A DNA stretch of 64,000 bases from Paramicrobacterium agarici (GCF_002563955.1 NZ_PDJE01000001.1:2666001-2730000); one strand, 5' to 3'. Counted from the first letter of the stretch, positions 47,044 through 55,331 are shown. Notes: generated by a model from the letters alone, not told the origin. Numbers and translations: made by a program.

Positions 47044-48177
47044 GTGTATCTCGACACCGCCGCGACATCGCCTGTGCGCCGAGAGGCACTCGAGGCGGCT
47101 TGGCCCTTTCTCACGGGCGAGTTCGGAAATCCGTCGAGTCATCATCGACTCGGCGAGCGTGCTGCCGAGGCCCTCGACGACGCCCGCGCCCGCGTCGCCC
47201 GCGTGCTGGGTATGCGTGCCGGTGACGTGTCGTTCACGAGCAGCGGCACCGAGGCCGACAATCTCGCGGTGATCGGCATCGCCCTCGCCTCAACGCGGGG
47301 CCGGCATCTGGTGACCTCCCCCATCGAGCACGAGGCCGTCTTGGAGTCGGCTGACTACCTCAGACGGCATCACGGCTTCGAGGTCACGCTCGTCGAGGTG
47401 CTTCCGGACGGAACCGTGACTCCTCAGGCGCTGCGCGCAGCTGTGCGCTCCGACACCGCCGTCGTGTCGCTCTCTTACGCGAACAACGAGATCGGCACGG
47501 TCGCCGACGTCGGCGGGCTCGCGACCGTCGCCCGCGAACACGGAATCCCGTTTCACACGGATGCTGTTCAGGCGGCCGGCTGGCTGCCTCTCGCCGATCT
47601 CGGCGCCGATGCCGTAACACTGGCGGGGCACAAGGTGGGCGCTCCGAAGGGCATCGGGGTCGCCGGTATCAGGGGCAGAGTGCCTGTCGAGCCGCTCATT
47701 CACGGCGGAGGGCAAGAGCGCGGCCGGCGGTCGGGCACCGAAAACGTGGCGTTCGCCGTCGCCCTCGCAACCGCGCTCGAGCTGGCGGAGTCTGAACGAA
47801 CGGATGCTGCCGCGCGCGCTGCGCGCGTGCGCGACGCGTTCATCGCCCGCGTTCTCGCCGACGCTCCCGGAGCATTCCTCACGGGAAGCTCAACGTCGCG
47901 GCTGCCGAACCACGCGTCGTTCTGCTTTCGGCAGACGAGCGGCGAAGCCGTTCTGCTCGAACTCGAACGACGGGGCGTCACAGCGTCGTCTGGATCGGCG
48001 TGCGCGGCGGGAAGCGACGAACCGTCGCACGTGCTCACGGCGCTCGGCATCGAGCCTGACCTCGCGCAGACGAGTGTGCGTTTTACATTCCCCGCGACCG
48101 CGGAGCCGCAGCACGCCGAGGCTGCGGCGGCTGCTGTCGCAGCATCCGTCACCTCGTTGGCGTCAACGTTCCGCTGA
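47044..48177 (+). CDS. Cysteine desulfurase (NifS/IscS family) in the NAD operon
   Basis: 377 residues. PLP lysine Lys197 in LAGHKVGAPKG; catalytic Cys320 in SSGSACAAGSDEPSH, a long mobile loop of the class I (IscS/NifS) type. It supplies persulfide sulfur. Its position at the end of nadABC, as with nifS beside nad genes in Bacillus, suggests it assembles the NadA Fe-S cluster. tRNA thiolation is the main alternative. Confidence 0.9.
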   Translation: MYLDTAATSPVRREALEAAWPFLTGEFGNPSSHHRLGERAAEALDDARARVARVLGMRAGDVSFTSSGTEADNLAVIGIALASTRGRHLVTSPIEHEAVLESADYLRRHHGFEVTLVEVLPDGTVTPQALRAAVRSDTAVVSLSYANNEIGTVADVGGLATVAREHGIPFHTDAVQAAGWLPLADLGADAVTLAGHKVGAPKGIGVAGIRGRVPVEPLIHGGGQERGRRSGTENVAFAVALATALELAESERTDAAARAARVRDAFIARVLADAPGAFLTGSSTSRLPNHASFCFRQTSGEAVLLELERRGVTASSGSACAAGSDEPSHVLTALGIEPDLAQTSVRFTFPATAEPQHAEAAAAAVAASVTSLASTFR

Positions 48178-48209
48178 CCATCGCAAAACCGACACTCGCT
48201 CACGAAATC

Positions 48210-48238
48210 TTGTCGGTGACGGTGGTCGGGAGTACCGT
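48210..48238 (+). promoter_or_regulatory. Promoter of the 80-residue protein gene, leaderless type
   Basis: TTGTCG (48210-48215), a 17-bp spacer and TACCGT (48233-48238), then seven bases to the ATG at 48246. Confidence 0.5.
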
Positions 48239-48245
48239 GAGAAAT

Positions 48246-48488
48246 ATGAGCACGGCACATGAGCCGGTTCGCCGGCATGACGCAACAGCCCAGGGCGCCG
48301 GACTGCACGACCAGCAGGCCCGGCCGTCAGAGTTCGACGCCTTTCGGCAGTGGGTTCCCATTCCGACTCCTACCGAGGGACAGCCGTATCGGGCAATGAA
48401 AGAGCTCAAGGAGCATCCGCCGAGCGAGACCGATCATCCGCACATTGTGCACCCGCGAGGCATCGACGCGCACGGGTCTCTCTTCTGA
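48246..48488 (+). CDS. Small hydrophilic protein, function unknown
   Basis: 80 residues, rich in His, Pro and charged residues, with no membrane segment: FRQWVPIPTPTEGQPYRAMK is the most ordered-looking part. A good promoter positioned for a leaderless message, and normal codon use, support expression. I do not recognise a family. It lies alone between the NAD operon and the minus-strand TetR gene. Confidence 0.6.
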   Translation: MSTAHEPVRRHDATAQGAGLHDQQARPSEFDAFRQWVPIPTPTEGQPYRAMKELKEHPPSETDHPHIVHPRGIDAHGSLF

Positions 48489-48538
48489 CCCGCGGGACTC
48501 AGCCGAGACGCCCTGCGCGCCGGTGAGAGCCGCGCCTC

Positions 48539-49138
48539 CTACGGGGCGAAGAGCCGCCGCAGGGCCGCGAGCTGCGCGTCGACGAGCGCCGGCAGGTCGT
48601 CTGGGGGAAGGGTATCGAGATTGCGCACGCTCCATTCGTCGAAGGTGCGCAGCATGGTGAACGCGAGCTCCCCCTGCAGCGAGACGGGGAGGTCAGCGCG
48701 CACAGCGCCGCAGTCGCGCCCCACGTGCACCAGCTCGCGGATCCAGGCACTCGCCGCGTCGAGAACGCGGTCTGCCTCGTTGGGCTCGTCGGGCGCCTGG
48801 GTGTCGTAGAGCATTTGGGCAAGGTCGGTGTAGACGTCGTCGCTCGTGAGCACCTGCGTGAGTCGCACGATGACGTCGACGACCGTCTGCCAGTACGCGG
48901 AGTCGCCGAACGACGTGGGAGCGGGCAGGTCGAGATCGCGCACGAGCCGTTGCGAGATATCGCGCACGACGAGGTCGTACAGCGCCAGTTTGGAGTCGAG
49001 GATGTTGTAGAAGGAGCTCTTGCTCAGGCCACAGTCCCGAATGATCGCGTTGAGCGACGCGCGCTCGAACCCCGCTCGCGCAAATTCGCGCGCGGCCGTT
49101 CTCACCAGCTGATCTCTGCGCTCGTCGGACATTGCCAC
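48539..49138 (-). CDS. TetR-family regulator (monooxygenase neighbour)
   Basis: 199 residues from the GTG at 49138, chosen because TATCAT lies exactly six bases upstream; an ATG two codons later is the alternative. HTH: ASLNAIIRDCGLSKSSFYNI. The C-terminal part contains YDTQAPDEPNEADRVLDAAS. It diverges from the flavin monooxygenase gene. A 16-bp palindrome overlaps its own -35 region, so autoregulation is likely. Confidence 0.86.
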   Translation of the reverse strand: MAMSDERRDQLVRTAAREFARAGFERASLNAIIRDCGLSKSSFYNILDSKLALYDLVVRDISQRLVRDLDLPAPTSFGDSAYWQTVVDVIVRLTQVLTSDDVYTDLAQMLYDTQAPDEPNEADRVLDAASAWIRELVHVGRDCGAVRADLPVSLQGELAFTMLRTFDEWSVRNLDTLPPDDLPALVDAQLAALRRLFAP

Positions 49139-49144
49139 ACGACG

Positions 49145-49150
49145 ATGATA
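49145..49150 (-). promoter_or_regulatory. Candidate -10 box, leaderless tetR transcript
   Basis: TATCAT on the minus strand, six bases before the GTG at 49138. The TGGACC end of operator 1 lies 17 bp upstream in the -35 position. Confidence 0.45.
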
Positions 49151-49157
49151 TCCACTC

Positions 49158-49203
49158 TGGACCGCGCGGTCCAGCACGATGTACACTTGGACCAGGCAGT
49201 CCA
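49158..49203. promoter_or_regulatory. Twin operators between tetR and monooxygenase
   Basis: Site 1 (49158-49173) is the perfect palindrome TGGACCGCGCGGTCCA. Site 2 (49188-49203) is TGGACCAGGCAGTCCA, with the same TGGAC and GTCCA half-sites. Centres are 30 bp apart. A TACACT box (49182-49187) between them is a likely -10 for the monooxygenase. Confidence 0.8.
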
Positions 49204-49215
49204 CGAGGAGGCGAC

Positions 49216-50439
49216 ATGTTCATACCAACCCCGTTGTCGGAACAGCTGCGTGCCAGTGCTGACGACCCGCTGCGGGTTCTCATCGTCGGAGCAGGCATCG
49301 CCGGCACGACGGCCGCACAGCTCCATCGCGCGCGCGGGCTTGAGCCCGTGCTCGTCGACCGGGTTTCGTCGTTCGACAACGCGGGATACATGCTCGCCCT
49401 CATGCCGATGGTGGATGCCGCCATCGATGACCTCGGAGTGCGCGACGCCTACGTGCAGGCGAGCACGCACATCGACCGCTACCGCGTGCTCGACCACCAC
49501 GGGTCCACGCTGCGTGAAGACTCGCTCGGCGCGATCCTGAGCGACTTCGGGGACTACCGCGGCATCAGCCGCGCCGCTCTGCTCGATGTGCTCACGACTT
49601 CGGGGGCGCCGGTCTCGCTCGAAACCACCGTGCGTTCCCTGAGCGACGGCACCGAGTCAGCGCATGTGCGCTTCGACTCCCCCGACGGTCCGAATGAAGC
49701 GACGTTCGACGCCGTCATCATCGCTGACGGCATCCACTCGCACACGCGCCGCTTCGTGCCCGGAGGCGCCAAGCCCTCCGAAACGATCACCGGGTGGGGC
49801 GGCTGGGTCGTGTGGACGGATGCTGACGCCGACACCGATCTCGGTGAGGAGATGTGGGGGAACGGGTTCTTCGTCGGCAGCTACCCGGTCGCCGGGGCCG
49901 TCGGCGCGTTCATCGGAGGACCGCGAGACGACACGGCGGTCGGTCCCGTGGCGTTCGTCGACAGCATCCGTTCCCGCCTGACCTCGCACACACCACGCCT
50001 TGAGCGCGTTCTGGACGCCGTGACTGCTGCAGAGGACCCGTTCTACTGGGTGCTCGACGACGTCCGCGCACGTCCGTGGGCCAGCGGCCGAACCGTTCTG
50101 CTCGGCGACGCAGCAGCGGGGTTCCTTCCCACGGCAGGAATCGGCGCAGGAATGGCCATGGAATCGGCATGGGTGCTGACCGGCGTGCTGGCAGACGCAG
50201 TGAGCACAGACGTCGGTGCAGCACTGACCGCCTACGAAGCCGAGCAGAGACCGCGCGTCGAATCTGCTCAATCCAACTCGCGACAACTCGCCCGACTGAT
50301 GTTCCGGCGCAGCACTCTGCTGGCTCACGTGCGCAACATCGCGATGAGGCTCATGACCATCGAGGCCGCACTCGGTCCGATCAAGAAGCTCCTGCAGAAG
50401 CCAGCGCGAATACCAGAGGTGACCGCAGTGGTCGATTGA
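49216..50439 (+). CDS. FAD-dependent monooxygenase (PHBH/UbiH-like)
   Basis: 407 residues. Rossmann motif VLIVGAGIAGTTAA (about 21-34), then the second FAD motif LLGDAAAGFLPTAGIGAGMA with the GD pair. The middle section is a typical substrate-binding sheet. ATG with GAGGAGG four bases upstream. It probably hydroxylates an aromatic or polyketide-like compound and is repressed by the divergent TetR, a pattern common for detoxification or antibiotic-modifying enzymes. It ends 17 bp before the Trp leader peptide. Confidence 0.87.
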   Translation: MFIPTPLSEQLRASADDPLRVLIVGAGIAGTTAAQLHRARGLEPVLVDRVSSFDNAGYMLALMPMVDAAIDDLGVRDAYVQASTHIDRYRVLDHHGSTLREDSLGAILSDFGDYRGISRAALLDVLTTSGAPVSLETTVRSLSDGTESAHVRFDSPDGPNEATFDAVIIADGIHSHTRRFVPGGAKPSETITGWGGWVVWTDADADTDLGEEMWGNGFFVGSYPVAGAVGAFIGGPRDDTAVGPVAFVDSIRSRLTSHTPRLERVLDAVTAAEDPFYWVLDDVRARPWASGRTVLLGDAAAGFLPTAGIGAGMAMESAWVLTGVLADAVSTDVGAALTAYEAEQRPRVESAQSNSRQLARLMFRRSTLLAHVRNIAMRLMTIEAALGPIKKLLQKPARIPEVTAVVD

Positions 50440-50444
50440 TGCGC

Positions 50445-50450
50445 TACGAT
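50445..50450 (+). promoter_or_regulatory. Candidate -10 box of the Trp attenuator transcript
   Basis: TACGAT six bases before the leader-peptide ATG at 50457, so the leader message itself would be leaderless. Confidence 0.45.
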
Positions 50451-50456
50451 CAGCAC

Positions 50457-50495
50457 ATGCACGTCGAAACGACTTTTCAGTGGTGGACCGCCTGA
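50457..50495 (+). CDS. trpL: Tryptophan operon leader peptide
   Basis: Twelve residues, MHVETTFQWWTA, with tandem Trp codons at 50481-50486. The stop at 50493-50495 lies in the first attenuator stem. Ribosome stalling at the Trp pair when charged tRNA-Trp is scarce would free the next segment to form the antiterminator. The peptide resembles actinobacterial Trp leaders. Confidence 0.88.
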   Translation: MHVETTFQWWTA

Positions 50496-50553
50496 CAGGC
50501 GGTTCGCTCATCGTATTCGACGCACGACGACCGCCCCTCGAGGCGGTCGTTTT
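50487..50553 (+). terminator. Trp attenuator with mutually exclusive stems
   Basis: Segment 1 (50487-50493, ACCGCCT) pairs with segment 2 (50497-50503, AGGCGGT). Segment 3-4 is a 9-bp terminator stem (50527-50535 with 50542-50550) with a 6-nt loop and TTTT. Segment 2 can also pair with ACCGCC at 50530-50535 in segment 3, forming the antiterminator. This is the complete 1:2, 2:3, 3:4 logic of transcription attenuation. Confidence 0.88.
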
Positions 50554-50599
50554 GCGTGTATCGACGGCAGCCGGCAGGGGCCAGACCAGAAAGTGACCC

Positions 50600-52447
50600 A
50601 TGCCTTCGCCCTCGCTCCTCCCCCGGCTCCTCGCCGATGACGTTCCGTTCGCGATCATCCGCCGCGAGAACGACCCGACCATCGATGTCCTCGCGGGATC
50701 GGTCATCGATGTGCCAACCCTCGCCGACATTCCGCTGACGGGCGCTGAGGTGCTCGCGCTCGTGCCGTTCCGGCAGGTCGCGGAGCGCGGCTACGACGCA
50801 CACGACGACGGCACGCCGCTTCGGTGTCTCGTCGTCGCACAGCGCGAGACGCTGCACATCGACGACGTGCTCGCTGCTCTTCCACAGCATCCTGCTGACG
50901 TGTCTGACGTGACCACAACGATCGACGACGAGACCTACGCGCAGATCGTGCAGACCGTGATCGACGATGAGATCGGCCGCGGCGAGGGCGCGAACTTCGT
51001 GATTCGCCGTGACGTCACCGCTCGTACGGCCGAGACCGGCGTCGTCGCCCTCCTCAGCTGGCTGCGTGAGCTCCTCGTCAGTTAGCGCGGAGCGTACTGG
51101 ACGTTCGCCGTTCGCACGCCGGGCATCTCGCTCGTCGGAGCCACGCCTGAACGGCATGTCAGCGTCAGCGACGGCGTCGTCGGCATGAATCCCATCAGCG
51201 GAACCTATCGTCACCCCGCAGGCGGCGCGAGTACCGACGGCATGCTGCGATTTCTTGAGGATGTGAAAGAGAGCGAAGAACTCGTCATGGTCGTTGACGA
51301 GGAGCTCAAGATGATGAGCACCGTATGTCCCGACGGCGGACGAATGCGTGGACCGTTCCTCAAACGCATGTCGCGGCTGACGCACACCGAGTACCTTCTC
51401 GAGGGGCACACGCCGCTCGACGTGCGAGACGTGCTGCGGGAGACGATGTTCGCTCCCACCGTCACCGGCTCCCCTATGCAGAACGCATGCCGCGTCATCA
51501 CACGGCACGAAACGACGGGGCGTCGCTATTACTCGGGAGTGCTCGCGCGCTTCGCGCCGACAGCGTCGGGCTACGACCTCGACGCCCCGATTCTGATTCG
51601 CACGGCTCACCTCGACGACGATGGGACGGTCACGGTCTCCTCGGGGGCAACGCTCGTGCGGCACTCGACGCCTGAGAATGAGGTCGCCGAGACACGGGTG
51701 AAAGCGGCCGGAGTGCTCAGCGCCCTCGGCGTGCTCCCGCGCGGCACCGCCGGGGCACCCCTGCCGAATGACGCTCGATTCGACGATCTCCTCAACGCGC
51801 GCAACAGCGACATCGCACCGTTCTGGAGGCAGCCGCAGCAGCAGAGACCTTCGCGGGGGCAGACCGCGCTCGTGATCGATGCCGGCGACGACTTCACTCG
51901 GATGCTGGTGCATCAGCTCACGCACCTGGGCTTCGACGCGCGAGTCGTCGGCTGGGAGCGCGCAAATCCGACGGCGAACGACGATCTCGTGGTCTTCGGA
52001 CCGGGCCCCGGCGATCCACGTTCGACAGAGCAGCGAATCGGCAGGCTGCGTCGGCTCATGAGCGACCGTATATCGAGTGGGCTGCCAATGCTGGCCGTGT
52101 GCCTGAGCCATCAGATCCTGTCGCTCATGGTCGGTCTCGATGTCGTGCCGCTGGCCGCCCCGCGCCAGGGCGTGCAGCACACCGTTGATCTGTTCGGCAA
52201 AGATGCGCGCATTGGCTTCTACAACACGTTCGCCGCCGTGTCGGAACAGGGCGATCTCACACCTCGCATGTCCCTGGAGATCTCCCGCGACACCGAGACC
52301 GGAATCGTGCACGCGCTTCGCGGTCCCCGCATCGCTTCGGTGCAGGGTCACCTCGAGTCCGTGCTGTCTCCCGACGGTCTCGACGTGCTCGATCGACTTG
52401 TTTCCGAGCTGCAGGTTCCCCAAGTCGCCACAACCCAGACACAATAG
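50600..52447 (+). pseudogene. Fused TrpE-TrpG-type anthranilate/ADIC synthase with internal TAG
   Basis: One continuous frame of 616 codons, broken only by TAG at codon 162 (51083-51085). The N-terminal part has VPFAIIRREN and LADIPLTGAEVLALVPFRQ. Directly after the TAG the frame resumes with RGAYWTF, VGATPERHVSV, MNPISGTYRHP, a conserved MVVDEELKMM, and NACRVITRHETTGRRYYSG (chorismate site). A C-terminal class I glutamine amidotransferase follows: FGPGPGDPR, nucleophile Cys in LAVCLSHQIL, and QGHLES. This is the PhzE/actinobacterial TrpEG fusion type. An intact Trp attenuator precedes it, favouring anthranilate synthesis. The ATG at 51185 could restart translation but has no ribosome site and would lack essential N-terminal sequence. 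Confidence 0.85.
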
Positions 52448-52451
52448 AGGT

Positions 52452-53051
52452 GTGTCGTTCTTCTCTCGTCTCCGGCGCCGCAAGCGCACCCGCGATGTGG
52501 GCCGCTATGTGCCGCCCGCGTCGACGACGCTCGCGCCCATCGAGCGTGTCGTCGAGGAAGGCGTTCTGATTGCGATGTCTTCGGTGCGCATGGCGGTCAA
52601 GAACACGCTCATCGTCAACGCCATTCGCAACGACGAGCGATTCGACATCGACAAGCTCGCCGGCTCCGCCAGGCAGCGTGTGCTTTCACTCGCCGCAGAG
52701 AACGATCAGACGGCGTCGCGGCTCGAGCGCGCACGCGGGTTCCGCAAGCCAGGGCCAGACGACGACGAAGCACATCGGAGGCGGCCGCAAGTGCATCGGA
52801 TGGTCGCCGAGCGACTTCGCGAGCGGGCAGACGACGACTCTGAGATGACCGAGATCATTGAGCGCGCTCGCACGGACGCGTGGGAAGACATCGGCCGCGA
52901 AGTGCGCAAACGCGTCGGGCCCCCTGGTTTCGTTCCCGACCAGGGCGACGTCTACGACCGCATGCGCAAGAGCCGCATGAAGCGCCTCGTCGACGTCGAC
53001 CTCGCGGCTCTCGCGCGCGATCAGAAGCGCGCCGCGAGGGAGAAGAGCTGA
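52452..53051 (+). CDS. Charged helical protein, function unknown
   Basis: 199 residues from a GTG 4 bp after the TrpEG stop. A basic start (VSFFSRLRRRKRTRD) precedes an alternating-charge, mostly helical protein with VEEGVLIAMSSVRMAVKNTL, a middle acidic-basic linker (KPGPDDDEAHRRRPQ) and a C-terminal MRKSRMKRLVDVDLAALARD. No membrane helix and no enzyme motif were seen. I do not recognise the family. Position suggests co-transcription with the upstream gene. Confidence 0.66.
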   Translation: MSFFSRLRRRKRTRDVGRYVPPASTTLAPIERVVEEGVLIAMSSVRMAVKNTLIVNAIRNDERFDIDKLAGSARQRVLSLAAENDQTASRLERARGFRKPGPDDDEAHRRRPQVHRMVAERLRERADDDSEMTEIIERARTDAWEDIGREVRKRVGPPGFVPDQGDVYDRMRKSRMKRLVDVDLAALARDQKRAAREKS

Positions 53052-53170
53052 CGCCGACTCTTCGTCCACACGCGGCCATCGGCACGGGCTTTCCACTCTC
53101 ACACGCATCGCCCCGCTCACAGGACGGTTGAAAACGCAATACTTGCGAGACACCGTTGAGAGGAGACACG

Positions 53171-53815
53171 ATGACCTTGCCATTTCCGCAGGTGAAGATG
53201 CCGCAGCAGCCAGCGCGCTCTGGGAAGCCATGGACCGATTCCGATTACGAGCGGCTGATCGCTGCGGTACGCAGCGGACTCGATGCTGTGCAGATCGCTG
53301 AATCCATAGACCGTCCCCAGAGCACCATCGCGTCCCGCGTACGGATGCTCTTGCCCGTGGACGTGCGACAATGCCCGAGCGACCGGGTCCTCCCTGCCGC
53401 ACGTGAGGCCTTCGAGAGCGACGACTACGACTGGCGCGTCACAATTCTTCAATCACCGCCACCGCGACCGATTGTCACGCCACCTCCTGTCGTGCGGCGT
53501 GGCGTTGCCGGGCTTCAGGCCGACGACCTCGGCACCATTGCGTTCTCGCTCGCGCAGACAGGCGGAACTCGATGCGCTGAGCTGCTCGCACGCGTGTGCG
53601 CGGAAATGCCGAGCGCGCCGGGAGCGCAGGGCGTGGCAGAAGATCTCGCCATCCGATGGTTACGACGTTCAGGTGCCCTCGTTGGCCGGCATGACAGCGC
53701 CGAGTGTGCAGCACACGAATGGCTCGCGTCGGCTGACGGATGGACGCCTTCTGCGACGCTGCCACCGACAACATGGGAGTACGACTCCCACATCGGCGCT
53801 GAGTCTCCCTACTGA
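53171..53815 (+). CDS. HTH-like protein, function unknown
   Basis: 214 residues with AGGAGA before the ATG. Residues about 18-55 (GKPWTDSDYERLIAAVRSGL, then AVQIAESIDRPQSTIASRVRML) look like a SANT/Myb- or sigma-type helix-turn-helix that opens with Trp and ends in RVRML. The middle is Pro-rich (PPPRPIVTPPPVV) and the C-terminal half is helical. DNA binding is plausible but inferred only from this pattern. It is followed by a small run of CTGAGTTT-like direct repeats at 53812-53846. Confidence 0.6.
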   Translation: MTLPFPQVKMPQQPARSGKPWTDSDYERLIAAVRSGLDAVQIAESIDRPQSTIASRVRMLLPVDVRQCPSDRVLPAAREAFESDDYDWRVTILQSPPPRPIVTPPPVVRRGVAGLQADDLGTIAFSLAQTGGTRCAELLARVCAEMPSAPGAQGVAEDLAIRWLRRSGALVGRHDSAECAAHEWLASADGWTPSATLPPTTWEYDSHIGAESPY

Positions 53816-53908
53816 GTTTTGCCGCTGAGTTTGCCCGCTGAGCTTCCATTACTCGCAATCTCGCTACCGCTTGGACGGCGGGAATCGCATCGTTAGTGCT
53901 TGGCTTCG

Positions 53909-54289
53909 CTACGCCAGCGGAGCTTTGAGACCGACGAGGTTGCCATCGGGGTCGGCGACGACGGCATACCGGCATGCGAAGAACGTGTCGTTCGGCGGCT
54001 GCCGCACCGTCGCTCCCGCCTCGACGAGTGACGTGAAGGTGGCATCGACATCGTCCGGCGAATCGCAGTCGACGTCGATGACCGTGCTGCCCCCGCATCC
54101 GCCCGAGTACGCGCGATCCCACGCCTGAACGAACTCGGGAAGATGAAATGCGACAACGAGATCGTCGCCGGAGAACCGGGCCGCACGGTCGCCCATCGCC
54201 AGGAGCTCCCACCCCAGGTGCCTGTAAAATTCGCGCGTTCGCGTGAGGTCCGACACGATGAGATTGACCTGGACGACGCTGTGGGACAT
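53909..54289 (-). CDS. VOC/glyoxalase-fold protein
   Basis: 126 residues. MSHSVVQVNLIVSDLTRTRE opens the first beta-alpha-beta-beta-beta unit with FYRHLGWELL; the second ends with YAVVADPDGNLVGLKAPL, the common C-terminal metal-site strand. Similar proteins include fosfomycin/bleomycin resistance and glyoxalase relatives; substrate unknown. An upstream in-frame extension over the Nudix gene was rejected. Third in a GNAT-Nudix-VOC run on the minus strand. Confidence 0.83.
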   Translation of the reverse strand: MSHSVVQVNLIVSDLTRTREFYRHLGWELLAMGDRAARFSGDDLVVAFHLPEFVQAWDRAYSGGCGGSTVIDVDCDSPDDVDATFTSLVEAGATVRQPPNDTFFACRYAVVADPDGNLVGLKAPLA

Positions 54290-54321
54290 GCGCTCTATGC
54301 TTGTCGCCGAGAGCCATTCCG

Positions 54322-54789
54322 TCAAGCTGACGGAGGGTGCGATCCGGATGCTCGAAATCGCTCGACGATGTCGACGATGTTCGTCGGGTAAATCGTTTCG
54401 TCTGTCGCGCGCATCTCGTGAACGCTCCACCACGCCGCCTCGCTCAGCGTCCGCTTTTCCAACGGCGTCCAGCCGGCGTTCGACGATACGAAGGCGGGCA
54501 CCGTCGCCGTGAAGAACAGCTCGTGCTGCACCAGATCGCGCCCGGCGAACCGAAACGACTGCACCTGCTCGAAGACGGGGCCGTCTACGTGCTCAAGAAC
54601 GAGTCCCGTCTCTTCGCGAACCTCCCTCATGGCCGCCTGCACATGCGTTTCGCCCGCTTCGCATCCCCCTCCCGGGGTGAACCACCACGTGGGCGAGCCG
54701 GGAGGCTCGGGATCGGAGCCGCGCAGCAGCAGAATGCGCTGCTGCTCGTCGCTCACGATCACGCGGCCTGCCTCTCGGGGCGTCGTCAC
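54322..54789 (-). CDS. Nudix hydrolase
   Basis: 155 residues from a GTG overlapping the GNAT stop (GTGA). The Nudix box is complete: GGGCEAGETHVQAAMREV followed by REETGL, with all metal-binding Glu residues present, unlike the NrtR-like protein in this window. Flanking WWFTPGG and a late SEAAWWSVHEM are typical of the ADP-ribose/NADH-type or general NTP-type Nudix proteins; substrate unassigned. Confidence 0.88.
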   Translation of the reverse strand: MTTPREAGRVIVSDEQQRILLLRGSDPEPPGSPTWWFTPGGGCEAGETHVQAAMREVREETGLVLEHVDGPVFEQVQSFRFAGRDLVQHELFFTATVPAFVSSNAGWTPLEKRTLSEAAWWSVHEMRATDETIYPTNIVDIVERFRASGSHPPSA

Positions 54790-55319
54790 AGCACCGCAGG
54801 CACGAAGAAGCGCAGCTTGGCCTCGCCGTCGCGTACGGCTCGCGGACGTCGCGCATCGCGAACGCCGCCCGCGCGCGCGATGACGCCTTTCGAGGCAACG
54901 TTGTCGTCGTCGCACGTGATGAGCGCGCGTTCCGTGCCCCGAGCGGCAAGCTCGTGCAGTCCGCGGCGCAACAGCGCTGAGGCCACCCCGCGCCGGCGGA
55001 ATCGGGGTACAACGCCGTACCCGATGTGACCGCCGACGTCGGCAAGGTAGTCATTCAGCTCGAAGCGCACCGACACGCGTCCGGCGATGCGCCCGTCGAC
55101 TTCGGCGACGAGGAACGCAGCGGGCACGCGCCCCGGCGCCAGTCGCTCGCCGCGTTCGATCTCGGCAAGACGCTGCACGTAATCGTGCCACGACTGCCCC
55201 TCGACCTGCTCGAGAAGAAACGAGAAGCCGTCTGCGGCCAGCGCTTTGTGCGCCGCCTGCGCCTCTGCTTCGTCGTCGACGGCGAGGGGGCGGATCGTGA
55301 CATCTGATGCTGCGAGCAT
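54786..55319 (-). CDS. GNAT-family N-acetyltransferase
   Basis: 177 residues. The acetyl-CoA site is GYGVVPRFRRRGVASALLRR (about 100-119), the RxxGxG/A motif of GNAT enzymes, after a central strand AAFLVAEVDGRIAGRVSVRF. The C-terminus ITCDDDNVASKGVIARAGG is typical. Acceptor unknown. First gene of the GNAT-Nudix-VOC run. Confidence 0.88.
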   Translation of the reverse strand: MLAASDVTIRPLAVDDEAEAQAAHKALAADGFSFLLEQVEGQSWHDYVQRLAEIERGERLAPGRVPAAFLVAEVDGRIAGRVSVRFELNDYLADVGGHIGYGVVPRFRRRGVASALLRRGLHELAARGTERALITCDDDNVASKGVIARAGGVRDARRPRAVRDGEAKLRFFVPAVL

Positions 55320-55331
55320 GCTCTTATCTTT

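Noticed and set aside
48189..48217. ACCGACA/TGTCGGT inverted repeat as a terminator of the NAD operon
   Set aside because: Seven base pairs with a 16-nt loop and no T run; its 3' arm is the -35 of the next gene.
50600..51085. Two separate genes (161-residue protein and a later ATG at 51185) in place of one interrupted gene
   Set aside because: The frame is the same across the stop, conserved residues lie between the TAG and the ATG, and the second start has no ribosome site.
50600..52447. PhzE-like sequence as evidence for a phenazine cluster
   Set aside because: No other phz genes lie around it, and a tryptophan attenuator precedes it, which fits anthranilate synthesis better.
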